DNA of 64,000 nucleotides, from positions 62,001 through 126,000 of the forward strand of contig CANOZK010000004.1 in NCBI GenBank assembly GCA_947571775.1. The letters run 5' to 3'. Position numbers and translations under genes: made by a program. This document shows, one piece after another, positions 35,801 through 43,777 of the stretch; positions within the stretch are counted from its first letter, which is position 1; the number at the start of each line of letters is the position of its first letter. The notes below the pieces were generated by a model. It did no database searches. It had not been told where the DNA came from and was given only the letters and a program-made list of their open reading frames with translations. The DNA comes from an uncultured Lachnospiraceae bacterium. GTDB taxonomy: Bacteria; Bacillota; Clostridia; Lachnospirales; Lachnospiraceae.

Positions 35801-37207
35801 ATCGGTAATCACTCCATTCTCCACCAGCACAGCCCCGATCTCGATAATCCGATTGACAACGGGGCTGAAGCCGGTAGTTTCCAGATCAAAGACGACAAAA
35901 CGGCCGGACAGATCCTGTTTTCTGCCGTTTTGCACTACTCCCTTGGTATCGTCCACCAGATAGGCTTCCATACCGTAAATCACTTTAAAATCCGCATCTG
36001 GAGGCACACATCCGCCCCAAGAGTCAAAGCAATGGTGAGCTTCCGGGAACGCCTGCACCACCCCGTGATCGGTAATGGCAATGGCTCTGTGTCCCCATTC
36101 GTAGGCCCGTTTTACCAGATCCTTGGCATCGGTCACACCATCCATATCGCTCATCTTAGTGTGACAGTGCAGCTCCACTCTCTTTTCCGGGTTGGTGTCC
36201 ATGCGCTTTGCGGTAAAATCTGCAATCTTTCGGATGCCCCGCACAGAGCCGATTGTCAGTTCCCCGTCAAACCGATCAATCGTAGTCACTCCTTTGATTT
36301 TCAGAAAAGCCCCTTTGTGGACAGACTCCTTGATCTCAGGAACCTGCGCGTTTTCTAAGAACATTTTTACTACAATGGTATCAGTAAAATCCGTGATGGC
36401 AAAAATCAGAATGACTTTTTCATTGCGAATCTCCCGTTCCTCTACGGAAATCACCTGGCCGCGGATTACCACTTCCCCCATTTCTCCGGCAATGGTTTCC
36501 AAAAGGATCGCCTCTCCCTCGAAATCCCTGCCGTAAACCAGATCGGGATTGGCTGACCGCTGCTTCAACGGCTGCTGGGTATTCTTTGTGGGGGCGGATG
36601 GCTTTTCGGACGACTTGGGCTTATGCGACGAAGCGTGCCGCATAACCTGCTCCACCTCCTGCTCCAGCTTTTTTTCTGCGTTTTTCCGATATTTGCTTTC
36701 CTCATGGGCCACAAACTGGGTTTCCACCTTCAGATCCATACCGCACCGCTCGCAGAATACTTTTTCCAGATATTCGACCAGCACTTCTCCTCTTTCTCTG
36801 GCAATGAGGGAATCGGGAATCAGAAGCCGCAGACTGTGTTCCTGGGGAAATTCCATCTGAGCTCCCAGAAATAGATTGTGCTCCAACTGGTTATATGCTT
36901 TCAGCTCCGTCAGCATACTGGGCTTATAGAGTTCCAGGAAATTCTCCGGCGTGTACTGCCTGGATAACACAAATCGCTCGATAATTTTTACCTTAGCACA
37001 AGTCTGCCCAAAAAACTGACGGCGTATTTCTTCTTCTAGCTGGAAAACATATTTTTTGTCAATCCATCGATCGCAAATCAGATACACTCTCAGCAAAGTC
37101 CGTTCCTGGTTACAGGTCACCCGCGTCACCTTAGCCGCATCCAGCCATTCCTGAAGACTGGACTTTACTTGCAGATTGGGAAATACATCGAAAAACTTTT
37201 TCTCCAT
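32816..37207 (-). CDS. polC: DNA polymerase III PolC
   Basis: The main replicative polymerase alpha subunit of low-GC Gram-positives, with built-in proofreading. The 1463-residue product has an N-terminal tau-binding region, an OB fold (near 235-320, IRGQVISVEEREIRNEKVIL), the PHP domain (ELHCHTKMSDMDGVT) interrupted by the DnaQ-like exonuclease (FVVFDLETTGFSPVVNRIIEIG ... HNASFDVGFVERN), a zinc-binding region with four cysteines (CKNCH and CPNCG) and the polymerase core with the Asp pair in KEPDIDLNFSGEYQ. Length is normal. It follows ispG by ten bases. Confidence 0.97.
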   Translation of the reverse strand: MEKKFFDVFPNLQVKSSLQEWLDAAKVTRVTCNQERTLLRVYLICDRWIDKKYVFQLEEEIRRQFFGQTCAKVKIIERFVLSRQYTPENFLELYKPSMLTELKAYNQLEHNLFLGAQMEFPQEHSLRLLIPDSLIARERGEVLVEYLEKVFCERCGMDLKVETQFVAHEESKYRKNAEKKLEQEVEQVMRHASSHKPKSSEKPSAPTKNTQQPLKQRSANPDLVYGRDFEGEAILLETIAGEMGEVVIRGQVISVEEREIRNEKVILIFAITDFTDTIVVKMFLENAQVPEIKESVHKGAFLKIKGVTTIDRFDGELTIGSVRGIRKIADFTAKRMDTNPEKRVELHCHTKMSDMDGVTDAKDLVKRAYEWGHRAIAITDHGVVQAFPEAHHCFDSWGGCVPPDADFKVIYGMEAYLVDDTKGVVQNGRKQDLSGRFVVFDLETTGFSPVVNRIIEIGAVLVENGVITDRFSTFVNPQTPIPYRIEELTGISDSMVMDAPKIEEVLPKFLDFCEGSVLVAHNASFDVGFVERNCQRLGLPFDFTSVDTVGMARFLLPALNRYKLDTVAKALQIPLYNHHRAVDDAACTAEIFVKFVGMCREREIFDLEELNLQGSVSEDQVKKLPTYHAIILATCETGRVNLYKLVSLSHLRYYHRCPRVPKSVFLEHREGLLIGSACEAGELYQAVLNDAPEPEIARLASFYDYLEIQPLGNNKFMIASDKTNVSSMEDLMEINRKIVKLGEQFGKPVVATCDVHFMDPEDEVYRRIIMAGKGFSDADDQAPLYLRTTEEMLEEFQYLGSEKAEEVVITNPNKIADLCEKISPIHPDKFPPVIEDSDKNLREICLHKAHEIYGDPLPEIVENRLNKELHSIISNGYAVMYIIAQKLVWKSNEDGYLVGSRGSVGSSLAATMAGITEVNPLPPHYYCKNCHYSDFDSPEVKAYVGRVGCDMPDKRCPNCGEPLKKDGFDIPFETFLGFKGDKEPDIDLNFSGEYQAVAHRYTEEIFGKGQTFKAGTIGTLADKTAFGYVKNYFEERGMRKRNCEISRIVQGCTGIRRTTGQHPGGIIVLPLGEEIEKFTPVQHPANDVNSDIVTTHFDYHSIDGNLLKLDILGHDDPTMIRMLEDLTGTDAKEIPLDQPEVMSLFSSTKALGITPEDIGGCQLGALGIPEFGTEFVIQMLLDTKPACFSDLIRISGLSHGTNVWLGNAQVLIQEGKATISTAICTRDDIMTYLINQGVESSQAFTIMESVRKGKGLKPEWEQVMKENQVPDWYIWSCKQISYMFPKAHAAAYVMMAYRIAWYKIFYPLAYYAAFFSIRATSFSYELMCQGREKLEYHMQSFKSKGDALTKKEQDTLRDMRIVQEMYARGFSFTQMDIYESDAHRFRIVDGKLMPSLDCIEGLGDKAADAVVEAAKEGKFLSIDDFRQRTKVSKSVVEMMESMHLFGDIPQSNQISLFDNLYFS

Positions 37208-37217
37208 CTTTTCCTCT

Positions 37218-38288
37218 CTATCCTTCCCAGTGCAGCAATTCTTCTTCCAAACAGTGCAGCAATTCTCCTTCTGGTACTTTCTTGATAATTTGGCCTTTGC
37301 AAAACAAAAGACCTACGCCCTTTCCCCCGGCTATGCCCAGATCTGCCTCTCTGGCTTCTCCTGGGCCATTGACCGGGCAGCCCATAACGGCCACTTTCAG
37401 GTTTAAAGATGTTTTTTCCGCCGCAAGGGATTCCACCACCTGCTCTACTTGGTTGGCCAGCCCGATCAAATCGATCTCGGTGCGCCCGCAGGTTGGACAG
37501 GAAACCACTTCCACCCCTTTTTTGCGCAAACCGAGAGTCCTTAGAATCGCTTTTGCCGAGCGGATCTCTTCCACAGGCGGGCCGGTCAGAGATACCCGGA
37601 TGGTGTCTCCGATCCCCTGATTTAGAATGATGCCCAATCCCACCGCAGACTTGATATTCCCGGAATATAAGGTTCCTGCTTCCGTAATTCCCACATGGAG
37701 CGGATAATCGGTCTGCTGCGCCAGCAATTCATGGGCTTTTACGCACATCGGCACATCGGAAGATTTGATGCTGATGACCAGGTTAAAATAGTCGAATTCT
37801 TCGATCATGCGCACCTTGTCCAGCGCGCTTTCTACCAGACCTTGGGCCGTCACGCCCTGGTATTTCTCCAAAAGCTCTTTTTCCAGGGAGCCGCTGTTGA
37901 CTCCGACCCGAATCGGAACGGAACGTTCCCTGGCCGTTTCCACCACCGCCCGAATCCGTTCTCTGCCCCCGATGTTTCCAGGATTGATCCGAATTTTGTC
38001 CGCCCCGTTTTCTATGGCGGCGATGGCCATGCGATAATCAAAGTGAATGTCCGCTACCAGAGGGATGTGTATCTGCTTCTTGATTTCTTTTAGCGCAAGG
38101 GCCGCTTCCTGGGTGGGCACAGTACAGCGGATGATCTGGCAGCCTGCCCGCTCCAGCTCCAAAATCTGTGCGACGGTGGCCGGCACATCCTCGGTCTTTG
38201 TGTTTGTCATAGACTGAATCACAATCGGATTGCCGCCGCCGATCTTACAGTCGCCGATTGTGACAACTTTTGTATGCTCTCGGTGCAT
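37218..38288 (-). CDS. ispG: 4-hydroxy-3-methylbut-2-en-1-yl diphosphate synthase
   Basis: The next-to-last step of the MEP isoprenoid pathway, a [4Fe-4S] enzyme. The 356-residue product is a TIM barrel (QSMTNTKTEDV, DIHFDYRMA, KIRINPGNIG) followed by the cluster domain with cysteines in VSCPTCGRTEIDL and MGCPVNGPGEA. AGAAGGGAGG precedes the ATG. ispG before polC is common in Lachnospiraceae, but the usual upstream dxr and rseP genes are absent here; telA stands in their place. Confidence 0.96.
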   Translation of the reverse strand: MHREHTKVVTIGDCKIGGGNPIVIQSMTNTKTEDVPATVAQILELERAGCQIIRCTVPTQEAALALKEIKKQIHIPLVADIHFDYRMAIAAIENGADKIRINPGNIGGRERIRAVVETARERSVPIRVGVNSGSLEKELLEKYQGVTAQGLVESALDKVRMIEEFDYFNLVISIKSSDVPMCVKAHELLAQQTDYPLHVGITEAGTLYSGNIKSAVGLGIILNQGIGDTIRVSLTGPPVEEIRSAKAILRTLGLRKKGVEVVSCPTCGRTEIDLIGLANQVEQVVESLAAEKTSLNLKVAVMGCPVNGPGEAREADLGIAGGKGVGLLFCKGQIIKKVPEGELLHCLEEELLHWEG

Positions 38289-38317
38289 ACTGCCTCCCTT
38301 CTGTCTACATATATACG

Positions 38318-39478
38318 CTATCTCTGGATTTCCAGCAGTTTATTTTTCAGTTCGGCTTCCATTTTCTGAATCTGTGATTCTGCCTCCACGCGTTTCTGAT
38401 GGCCTTCCTGCTGGATTTTCAGCACTTCATCCAAAGTCTGAATCAAAGATTCGTTGGTGTGTTTCAAGGTTTCCATATCCACAATGCCCCGCTCGGATTC
38501 TTTTGCCGTCTCCACAGTGGCCATTTTCAAGGTATCCGCATTTTTGCGAAGCAGTTCGTTGGTCATATCCGTTACCGCTCTCTGCGCTTTGGCGGCCTCG
38601 GTGGAGTGGGCGATTCCCAGCGCTAGTACCATCTGGCTCTTCCACAACGGAATGGTGTTGACTAGAGTGGATTGTATTTTCTCGACCATCACGGTATCGT
38701 TGTTCTGTACCAGACGGATCTGAGGCGCGGTCTGAATGGAAATCATCCGGGTCAGGTCCAGATCATGCAGTTTTTTCTCAAAACGGTTGCACATACTGTC
38801 CAGATCCTTAGCAGCCTGCGCGTCTTCGGGAAGCCCGCTGGCCTGCGCCTTGTCCATCAATTCTTTTAGCTGTGTGTTTCGCACCTCGCTTAACTTTTTC
38901 TTTCCGGCCAGGATATACATCGAAAGTTCTTTGAAATAATTTAAGTTCAGCGCATACATTTTATCCAGAGTCGCCGTATCTTTCATCAATCGCACTTGAT
39001 GCTGCTGCAAAGATTCCACAATCTTGTTGACATTTACCTCTGCTTTGTCGTATTTGGCTTTCAATGTGCTGATCTTATTGGCATTTTTCTTAAAGAAACC
39101 GAACAGCCCTTTTTCCTCTTCCTGGTTGTCAAAGCCTTTTAACTCCTGCACCAAACTGGTGATCAGTTCTCCGGCTTCTCCCAGATCCTGGGTCTGCACA
39201 TTGGCTAAAGCTGCCTCGGAAAAGTCCGCCATTTTCTTTTGGGTGCCCGCCCCGTACTGCAAAATCAAATTGCTGTTGGTCAGATCGATCTGTTTGGCGA
39301 AATCGTCCACCATTTTCTGTTCTTGAGGGGTCAGCTTCGGCTCCTCCACCTTGGGTTCTGGCTTTTCCTGGACGGCTGGCTCCTGTGATTTTTCCTCCAA
39401 AATATCCGGCTCCAGCGTTAGTGTGGGAACCGGCATATCGTCTGCAAATGCCTGCATGCTGTTTATCTCATCGCTCAT
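38318..39478 (-). CDS. TelA/KlaA-family toxic anion resistance protein
   Basis: A 386-residue soluble, largely helical protein of the TelA family, linked to tellurite and other envelope stresses in several bacteria, though its biochemical role is unclear. A proline- and glutamate-rich N-terminal tail (about 1-50) leads into the conserved coiled core with LFGFFKKNANKI, LDKMYALNLNYFKELSMYI and TIPLWKSQMVLALGI. AAAGGAG precedes the ATG. It lies six bases behind the xpaC-like gene; the xpaC-telA pair is a conserved arrangement in Firmicutes and suggests a joint function. Confidence 0.9.
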   Translation of the reverse strand: MSDEINSMQAFADDMPVPTLTLEPDILEEKSQEPAVQEKPEPKVEEPKLTPQEQKMVDDFAKQIDLTNSNLILQYGAGTQKKMADFSEAALANVQTQDLGEAGELITSLVQELKGFDNQEEEKGLFGFFKKNANKISTLKAKYDKAEVNVNKIVESLQQHQVRLMKDTATLDKMYALNLNYFKELSMYILAGKKKLSEVRNTQLKELMDKAQASGLPEDAQAAKDLDSMCNRFEKKLHDLDLTRMISIQTAPQIRLVQNNDTVMVEKIQSTLVNTIPLWKSQMVLALGIAHSTEAAKAQRAVTDMTNELLRKNADTLKMATVETAKESERGIVDMETLKHTNESLIQTLDEVLKIQQEGHQKRVEAESQIQKMEAELKNKLLEIQR

Positions 39479-39484
39479 AGTTGT

Positions 39485-40789
39485 TTATTCTCCTTTGTTT
39501 TCTTTCATTTTAAAATCGTCCCCGGTAAGGCCCTCCTGCGCCAGCAGGGTCTGAAGCACGGAGATATCTGTGGACACGTCCCACGCGGTATCTTTGAAAA
39601 TCGAATCCAACAGCTTTTCAAATGCCTGGTTCAAAGTGTCCAGCGTTTCCTCGATTTCCCGCTTGGAACTGGTGATATTCTCCCCTTGTATGGGCTGGGC
39701 GTCCAATTCCGCGTATGCGTCCAGCAGTTTTACAGTAGTGGGCAGATAATAGTCCATCAATTTTTTCAAATCCGGCACAATCTCCGGGTGTGTCTGCACC
39801 CGCTTGAAGATATTTTTTATAATCAATTCCATTCTGGAAATCTTGTTGGAAATCTCCTGTCCGGGAATCAAATCGTTGCACTTTCGGATATGTTCCAGAT
39901 AACGATTCCCCTCATCCAGGATCCCCTGCACCTCGGAGGGAACGTTTTCTTTTTCTTTTTTTGCCTGGCTGGCGGTGTATTCCTGTCTCTGCCGCTCCTC
40001 CAACTGTTTTTGCGCTGTTTTGTATTGGTCATAGGCCTGGTTGGTGGTAATCAAACATGTCTCCTGACGATCCAGATGTCCTTCCAGAAACAGTCCCTTG
40101 TCCAACATTCGCTTTATGTCTTTTTTGACAAAAGGCTCTGAACGTCCAATGCTTCTGGACAATTCCTCCAACTGGCAGTATCCCCGCCCGTGGATGCATT
40201 TGACATACTTGCGGAACCGTTTCGCCAGTCCGATCTTTCTTATCCCTCCCCAGCAAACAACCCCGAAAACTCCCGTCAGCACAAACAAAATACTATTGGC
40301 AATGCTCAAAGCAGAAGATGCGTCGCTGGTAAGCTTATTAGAAAACAGGGCAACCATTAAACAGACAAACAGGGCAAAACCTGTGCCTGCCGCCACGATT
40401 CCTCCTGGAATCGCCATTGCAAAGCCTGCCGCCGACATACCGGAAGGATTTTTATAAGGCCCCGGAGGAAGCTTTTTGCCTGTATTTGCCGTCTGATTGA
40501 TTCTCTGGTCGTTGAACCGCGGGCCTGACTGTGCCCACGAATTCTGTTTGTGGGCCGTCGGTTGTCCTTTATAACGGGAGGGCTGGCCCTGGTGCGGCTG
40601 TCCGTCATCCCGGATTTCCCAATGACTTCCCGGCTGCCCGCTGCCCAGGATATTGCCAAGTCCGTCCACAGCCCCGTTGATGGCACGGTTGATGCCCTGG
40701 TTCAGTTTGCTGAAATCCTGGGAATTTATGGCATCCTGCACCATGTTTTTAATGTCGTTGCCTAATTGATTCCAATCCTGATTCCCCAT
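39485..40789 (-). CDS. XpaC-like protein (5-bromo-4-chloroindolyl phosphate hydrolysis family)
   Basis: A 434-residue protein whose family name comes from an old Bacillus phenotype and does not define an enzyme. The first ~115 residues are a Gln-, Gly- and Pro-rich linker; two membrane segments follow (about 118-150 and 160-185), then a winged-helix-like stretch (YCQLEELSRSIGRSEPFVKK) and a long helical XpaC region. Together with TelA it may form a membrane-attached stress module. AGGAGGATAGC precedes the ATG. It leads the minus-strand run down to ybjQ. Confidence 0.85.
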   Translation of the reverse strand: MGNQDWNQLGNDIKNMVQDAINSQDFSKLNQGINRAINGAVDGLGNILGSGQPGSHWEIRDDGQPHQGQPSRYKGQPTAHKQNSWAQSGPRFNDQRINQTANTGKKLPPGPYKNPSGMSAAGFAMAIPGGIVAAGTGFALFVCLMVALFSNKLTSDASSALSIANSILFVLTGVFGVVCWGGIRKIGLAKRFRKYVKCIHGRGYCQLEELSRSIGRSEPFVKKDIKRMLDKGLFLEGHLDRQETCLITTNQAYDQYKTAQKQLEERQRQEYTASQAKKEKENVPSEVQGILDEGNRYLEHIRKCNDLIPGQEISNKISRMELIIKNIFKRVQTHPEIVPDLKKLMDYYLPTTVKLLDAYAELDAQPIQGENITSSKREIEETLDTLNQAFEKLLDSIFKDTAWDVSTDISVLQTLLAQEGLTGDDFKMKENKGE

Positions 40790-40822
40790 GCTATCCTCCT
40801 GAAATCTCGTGTGTACTCATAG

Positions 40823-40851
40823 AGCATATTAAAAAAAACACTTTATGTCAA
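40823..40851 (-). promoter_or_regulatory. xpaC-telA promoter
   Basis: Minus-strand -35 TTGACA (40851-40846), 17-base spacer rich in T, -10 TATGCT (40828-40823). Confidence 0.7.
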
Positions 40852-40909
40852 CTGTATGTCACAATTTGCTTCAAACATGCTCTTAAATATTATAATAGAT
40901 AGACAGGGA

Positions 40910-40956
40910 AAAAGCAAGGAACCATTGGGGCTCTTTTGGCTGCCCTCAATGGTTCC
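40910..40956 (-). terminator. Terminator behind ilvE
   Basis: GGAACCATTG (minus strand from 40956) pairs with CAATGGTTCC ending at 40918, with further inner GC pairs, followed by TTGCTTTTT. It lies just behind the ilvE stop. Confidence 0.85.
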
Positions 40957-40976
40957 AAACTGAAACGGTTGCGAAA

Positions 40977-42047
40977 TTATTTTACTTCTACTGTCCACCC
41001 GTGGGTATCTTCGATTTTGCCAAGCTGAATGCCGGTAACCGTATCGTAAAGTCTCTGGCTCAGCTCACCGATACCACCGTCTTTGATTTGGAATACATTC
41101 TCCTCGTAGCGCAGATGCCCCACCGGTGAAATAACCGCGGCGGTTCCGGTTCCCCAGACTTCTTCCAGCGTGCCCTCTTTGGCAGCTTTCTCCAGTTCGT
41201 CTACGGAAATCTTGCGCTCCTCCATTGGATAACCCCATTCTTTACAAAGCTCTATGCAGGTATCTCTGGTTACGCCGGGCAAGATGCTTCCATTTAACAC
41301 AGGGGTCACCACGGTACCACTGATTTTGAAAAAGATATTCATCGCGCCCACTTCCTCGATGTACTTTCTCTCTACTCCGTCCAGCCATAAAACCTGGGAA
41401 TACCCTTCCTCATGCGCCTTAATCTGAGCGGCCATGGAAGCTACATAGTTTCCGCCGGTCTTTGCCTCTCCGATGCCGCCTTTTACCGCGCGTACATATT
41501 CGTCCTCAATCCAGATTTTTACCGGATCCAGGCCCTCTGGATAGTAGGGGCCTACCGGAGAAAGAATCACCATAAATTTATAAGTATAAGAAGGACGCAC
41601 GCCCAAGAACGGATCCGTAGCGATCACAAACGGACGAATATACAGGGAAGTCCCCGGCTTGGTGGGAATCCACCGCTCATCTATGCGCACAAGCTTTTGA
41701 ATTCCATCTAAGAAAATATCAGTTGGAATTTCCGGGATCATCAGCCGGCGGTTGGAATTGTTGGCCCGCTCCAGGTTCTTATCTGGGCGGAACAGCAGAA
41801 TCCGGCCGTCCTCTGTCTTATAAGCTTTGAGTCCCTCAAACATTTCCTGCCCGTAATGAAACACCATAGCCGCCGGATCCAGCTCCAGATTGTGATAGGG
41901 CACAATCCTCACGTCATGCCATCCTTTTCCTTCCGTATAATCTGCCTCCAGCATATGATCCGTAAATATGGTCCCGAACACCAACGGATCATCTGGTGAA
42001 GGCAGAGCTTTTGGTGTTTTGGTTTGTTCCAGTCGTATTTCTGTCAT
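40977..42047 (-). CDS. ilvE: Branched-chain amino acid aminotransferase
   Basis: A fold-type IV PLP enzyme that makes the last step to valine, leucine and isoleucine. The 356-residue product belongs to the long BCAT class, with YGQEMFEGLKAY, the arginine in LYIRPFVIAT, the Schiff-base Lys196 in GEAKTGGNYVAS, and EVGAMNIFF and LPGVTRDTCIELC in the PLP phosphate region. It has its own promoter and a strong terminator, separate from the ilv-leu operon at 51-55 kb. The ribosome binding site (AAAGGG) is 13 bases from the ATG and thus not ideal. Confidence 0.95.
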   Translation of the reverse strand: MTEIRLEQTKTPKALPSPDDPLVFGTIFTDHMLEADYTEGKGWHDVRIVPYHNLELDPAAMVFHYGQEMFEGLKAYKTEDGRILLFRPDKNLERANNSNRRLMIPEIPTDIFLDGIQKLVRIDERWIPTKPGTSLYIRPFVIATDPFLGVRPSYTYKFMVILSPVGPYYPEGLDPVKIWIEDEYVRAVKGGIGEAKTGGNYVASMAAQIKAHEEGYSQVLWLDGVERKYIEEVGAMNIFFKISGTVVTPVLNGSILPGVTRDTCIELCKEWGYPMEERKISVDELEKAAKEGTLEEVWGTGTAAVISPVGHLRYEENVFQIKDGGIGELSQRLYDTVTGIQLGKIEDTHGWTVEVK

Positions 42048-42097
42048 AGTTATCGTTCATCCCTTTCGCTTGAATCTATCAACTGCTGTCCTGTTTC

Positions 42098-42126
42098 AAT
42101 ATAGCATATTTGGAAAAAAGATACAA
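42098..42126 (-). promoter_or_regulatory. ilvE promoter
   Basis: Minus-strand -35 TTGTAT (42126-42121), 17-base spacer, -10 TATATT (42103-42098), placed between folA and ilvE. Confidence 0.7.
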
Positions 42127-42147
42127 TTCTTTGCTGCAATGTCTTAT

Positions 42148-42645
42148 TCATTTCTGTCTCTTTTTCTCATATTTTACAAATGTATATTCCAGATCAAAGT
42201 AGGTCTGCTCCTCACTGCATGCCGTTATCTCCCACTCCTTCATCTGATCCAGATTTGGAAAAAAGGAATCTGCTTCGTAAGCAAAATCAATCTTGGTCAC
42301 ATAAGCGGTATCGCAGAAAGGCAGCATCTGCCGATACACACTGTCACCGCCGATGATATAAACCTCCTCAGACGGATAACATTTCAGCTCTGCCAGCAGT
42401 TCCTCCTGGCTTTGTACCGTCTGCGCGCCTTTTACCCGATAATCCGGATTCCTGGTCAGGACAATGTTTGTCCGTCCGGCCAGGGGCATCCCCCCTGGAA
42501 AGCTCTCCAGAGTTTTGCGCCCCATGGCCACCACTTTGCCCATCGTCTGCCGCTGAAAAGCTTTCATATCCGCAGGGATTTTTACCAAAAGGCTGTTATT
42601 CTTTCCAATGCCCCAGTTTCTGTCCGCCGCCACAATCAGATTCAT
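42148..42645 (-). CDS. folA: Dihydrofolate reductase
   Basis: Reduces dihydrofolate to tetrahydrofolate with NADPH. The 165-residue product shows the Met20-loop equivalent NWGIGKNNSLL, the acid Asp26 in KIPADMKAF, the NADPH-binding MGRKTLESFPGG and VYIIGGDSVYRQMLP. The canonical LPW before the acid helix is replaced by LVKI, as in some clostridial enzymes. It lies 25 bases behind thyA, the usual pair, since thymidylate synthase produces dihydrofolate. Confidence 0.95.
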   Translation of the reverse strand: MNLIVAADRNWGIGKNNSLLVKIPADMKAFQRQTMGKVVAMGRKTLESFPGGMPLAGRTNIVLTRNPDYRVKGAQTVQSQEELLAELKCYPSEEVYIIGGDSVYRQMLPFCDTAYVTKIDFAYEADSFFPNLDQMKEWEITACSEEQTYFDLEYTFVKYEKKRQK

Positions 42646-42670
42646 GGTTTCCGCCCTTTCTTCTCACACT

Positions 42671-43522
42671 TTACACTGCCACCGGAATATTTTTGACCTG
42701 CGGCCCCGTCTGGTAATTCTCGATTTGCAGGTCATCCACGGTAAAATCATAGAAATTTTTTACTTCCGGATTCAGCGTCACCTTCGGCGCTTCGTAGGTT
42801 GGCCTCTGGATCAGTTCTTTGACAATGGGAAGGTGCCGGTCATAGATATGAGCGTCTGCAATCATATGCACCAGTTCCCCAACCTGCATATCCGATACAA
42901 TGGCAAACATATGCACCAGCAGCGCATACTGGCACACATTCCAGTTATTGGCTACCAGCACATCCTGCGAACGCTGGTTCAATATCGCATTCAGCGTCAG
43001 CTTGTCCTCGCCCGGCCGCTGCGTCACATTGAACGTCATGGAATATGCGCAGGGATACAACGCCATTTCATGCAAATCCTGATGCACAAACAAGCTGGTG
43101 AGAATCCGACGGCTGAACGGATTGTGACGCAAGTCGTAAAGCACCCGGTCTACCTGATCCATCTTTCCCTCTGGATAAAGATGTTTTACCCCAAGCTGAT
43201 AGCCGTACGCTTTGCCGATGGAGCCTTCCTCGTCGGCCCAGCTATCCCAGATATGACTGTTCAGATCGTGGATATTGTTGGATTTTTTTTGCCAAATCCA
43301 TAAAATCTCATCAAACGCACTGCGAATTCCGGTCTTGCGCAGGGTCATAGCCGGAAATTCTCTGCGCAAATCGTAACGGTTCACCACTGCGAATTTCTTA
43401 ATCGTATAAGCCGGTTCCCCAGTGTCCTCCCAGATGGGGCGCACTTTCTCCCCTCTGGTATCTGTACCGTTGTCCAGGATATCCTGGCACATATCTATAA
43501 AAATGTGGTCTGCAATACTCAT
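42671..43522 (-). CDS. thyA: Thymidylate synthase ThyA
   Basis: Methylates dUMP to dTMP with methylene-tetrahydrofolate. The 283-residue product has the nucleophile Cys158 in MALYPCAYSMTFNV, the dUMP phosphate arginines in NPFSRRILTS and NQRSQDVLVANNWNVCQY, and IYDRHLPIVKELI near the C-terminus. The residue after the catalytic cysteine is Ala rather than the usual His, and the cysteine of the QRSCD motif is Gln, marking a divergent ThyA subgroup. A consensus promoter lies 80 bases upstream; folA follows on the same transcript. Confidence 0.93.
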   Translation of the reverse strand: MSIADHIFIDMCQDILDNGTDTRGEKVRPIWEDTGEPAYTIKKFAVVNRYDLRREFPAMTLRKTGIRSAFDEILWIWQKKSNNIHDLNSHIWDSWADEEGSIGKAYGYQLGVKHLYPEGKMDQVDRVLYDLRHNPFSRRILTSLFVHQDLHEMALYPCAYSMTFNVTQRPGEDKLTLNAILNQRSQDVLVANNWNVCQYALLVHMFAIVSDMQVGELVHMIADAHIYDRHLPIVKELIQRPTYEAPKVTLNPEVKNFYDFTVDDLQIENYQTGPQVKNIPVAV

Positions 43523-43602
43523 GGCATCCTCCCTCTCGTTTTCCGCCGATTACCGCAACCGTTCAGAGATCTTCCCTGTTGCGGATTCTCTTTTACGGAA
43601 TC

Positions 43603-43631
43603 ATTATAATACAGCCTTTGCGGTTGTGCAA
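43603..43631 (-). promoter_or_regulatory. thyA-folA promoter
   Basis: Minus-strand -35 TTGCAC (43631-43626), 17-base spacer, perfect -10 TATAAT (43608-43603). Confidence 0.75.
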
Positions 43632-43663
43632 TTGCATTTTTTTCAATTTTCTGGCTCTGTTAG

Positions 43664-43707
43664 AGCGGTTGTTACTGTTTATGGGCAGTATCTTTCACTT
43701 AACCGCT
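43664..43707. repeat. Dispersed hairpin repeat, copy A
   Basis: AGCGGTT (43664-43670) and AACCGCT (43701-43707) enclose a stretch whose first 23 bases (43670-43692) match 47946-47968 in 18 positions, all five differences being transitions. Both copies lie in non-coding DNA flanking the alpha-galactoside locus. Confidence 0.4.
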
Positions 43708-43735
43708 GATTCATCGATGTTTGTTTTCAAGTTTT

Positions 43736-43766
43736 ATTTGTACTTTTCTACGAGAAAAGTACAAAT
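43736..43766. terminator. Terminator behind the AraC gene
   Basis: ATTTGTACTTTTCT and AGAAAAGTACAAAT form a 14-pair perfect stem around ACG, 12 bases behind the AraC-family stop codon. The arms are AT-rich and no long T run follows. Confidence 0.7.
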
Positions 43767-43777
43767 ATAATTAAAAA

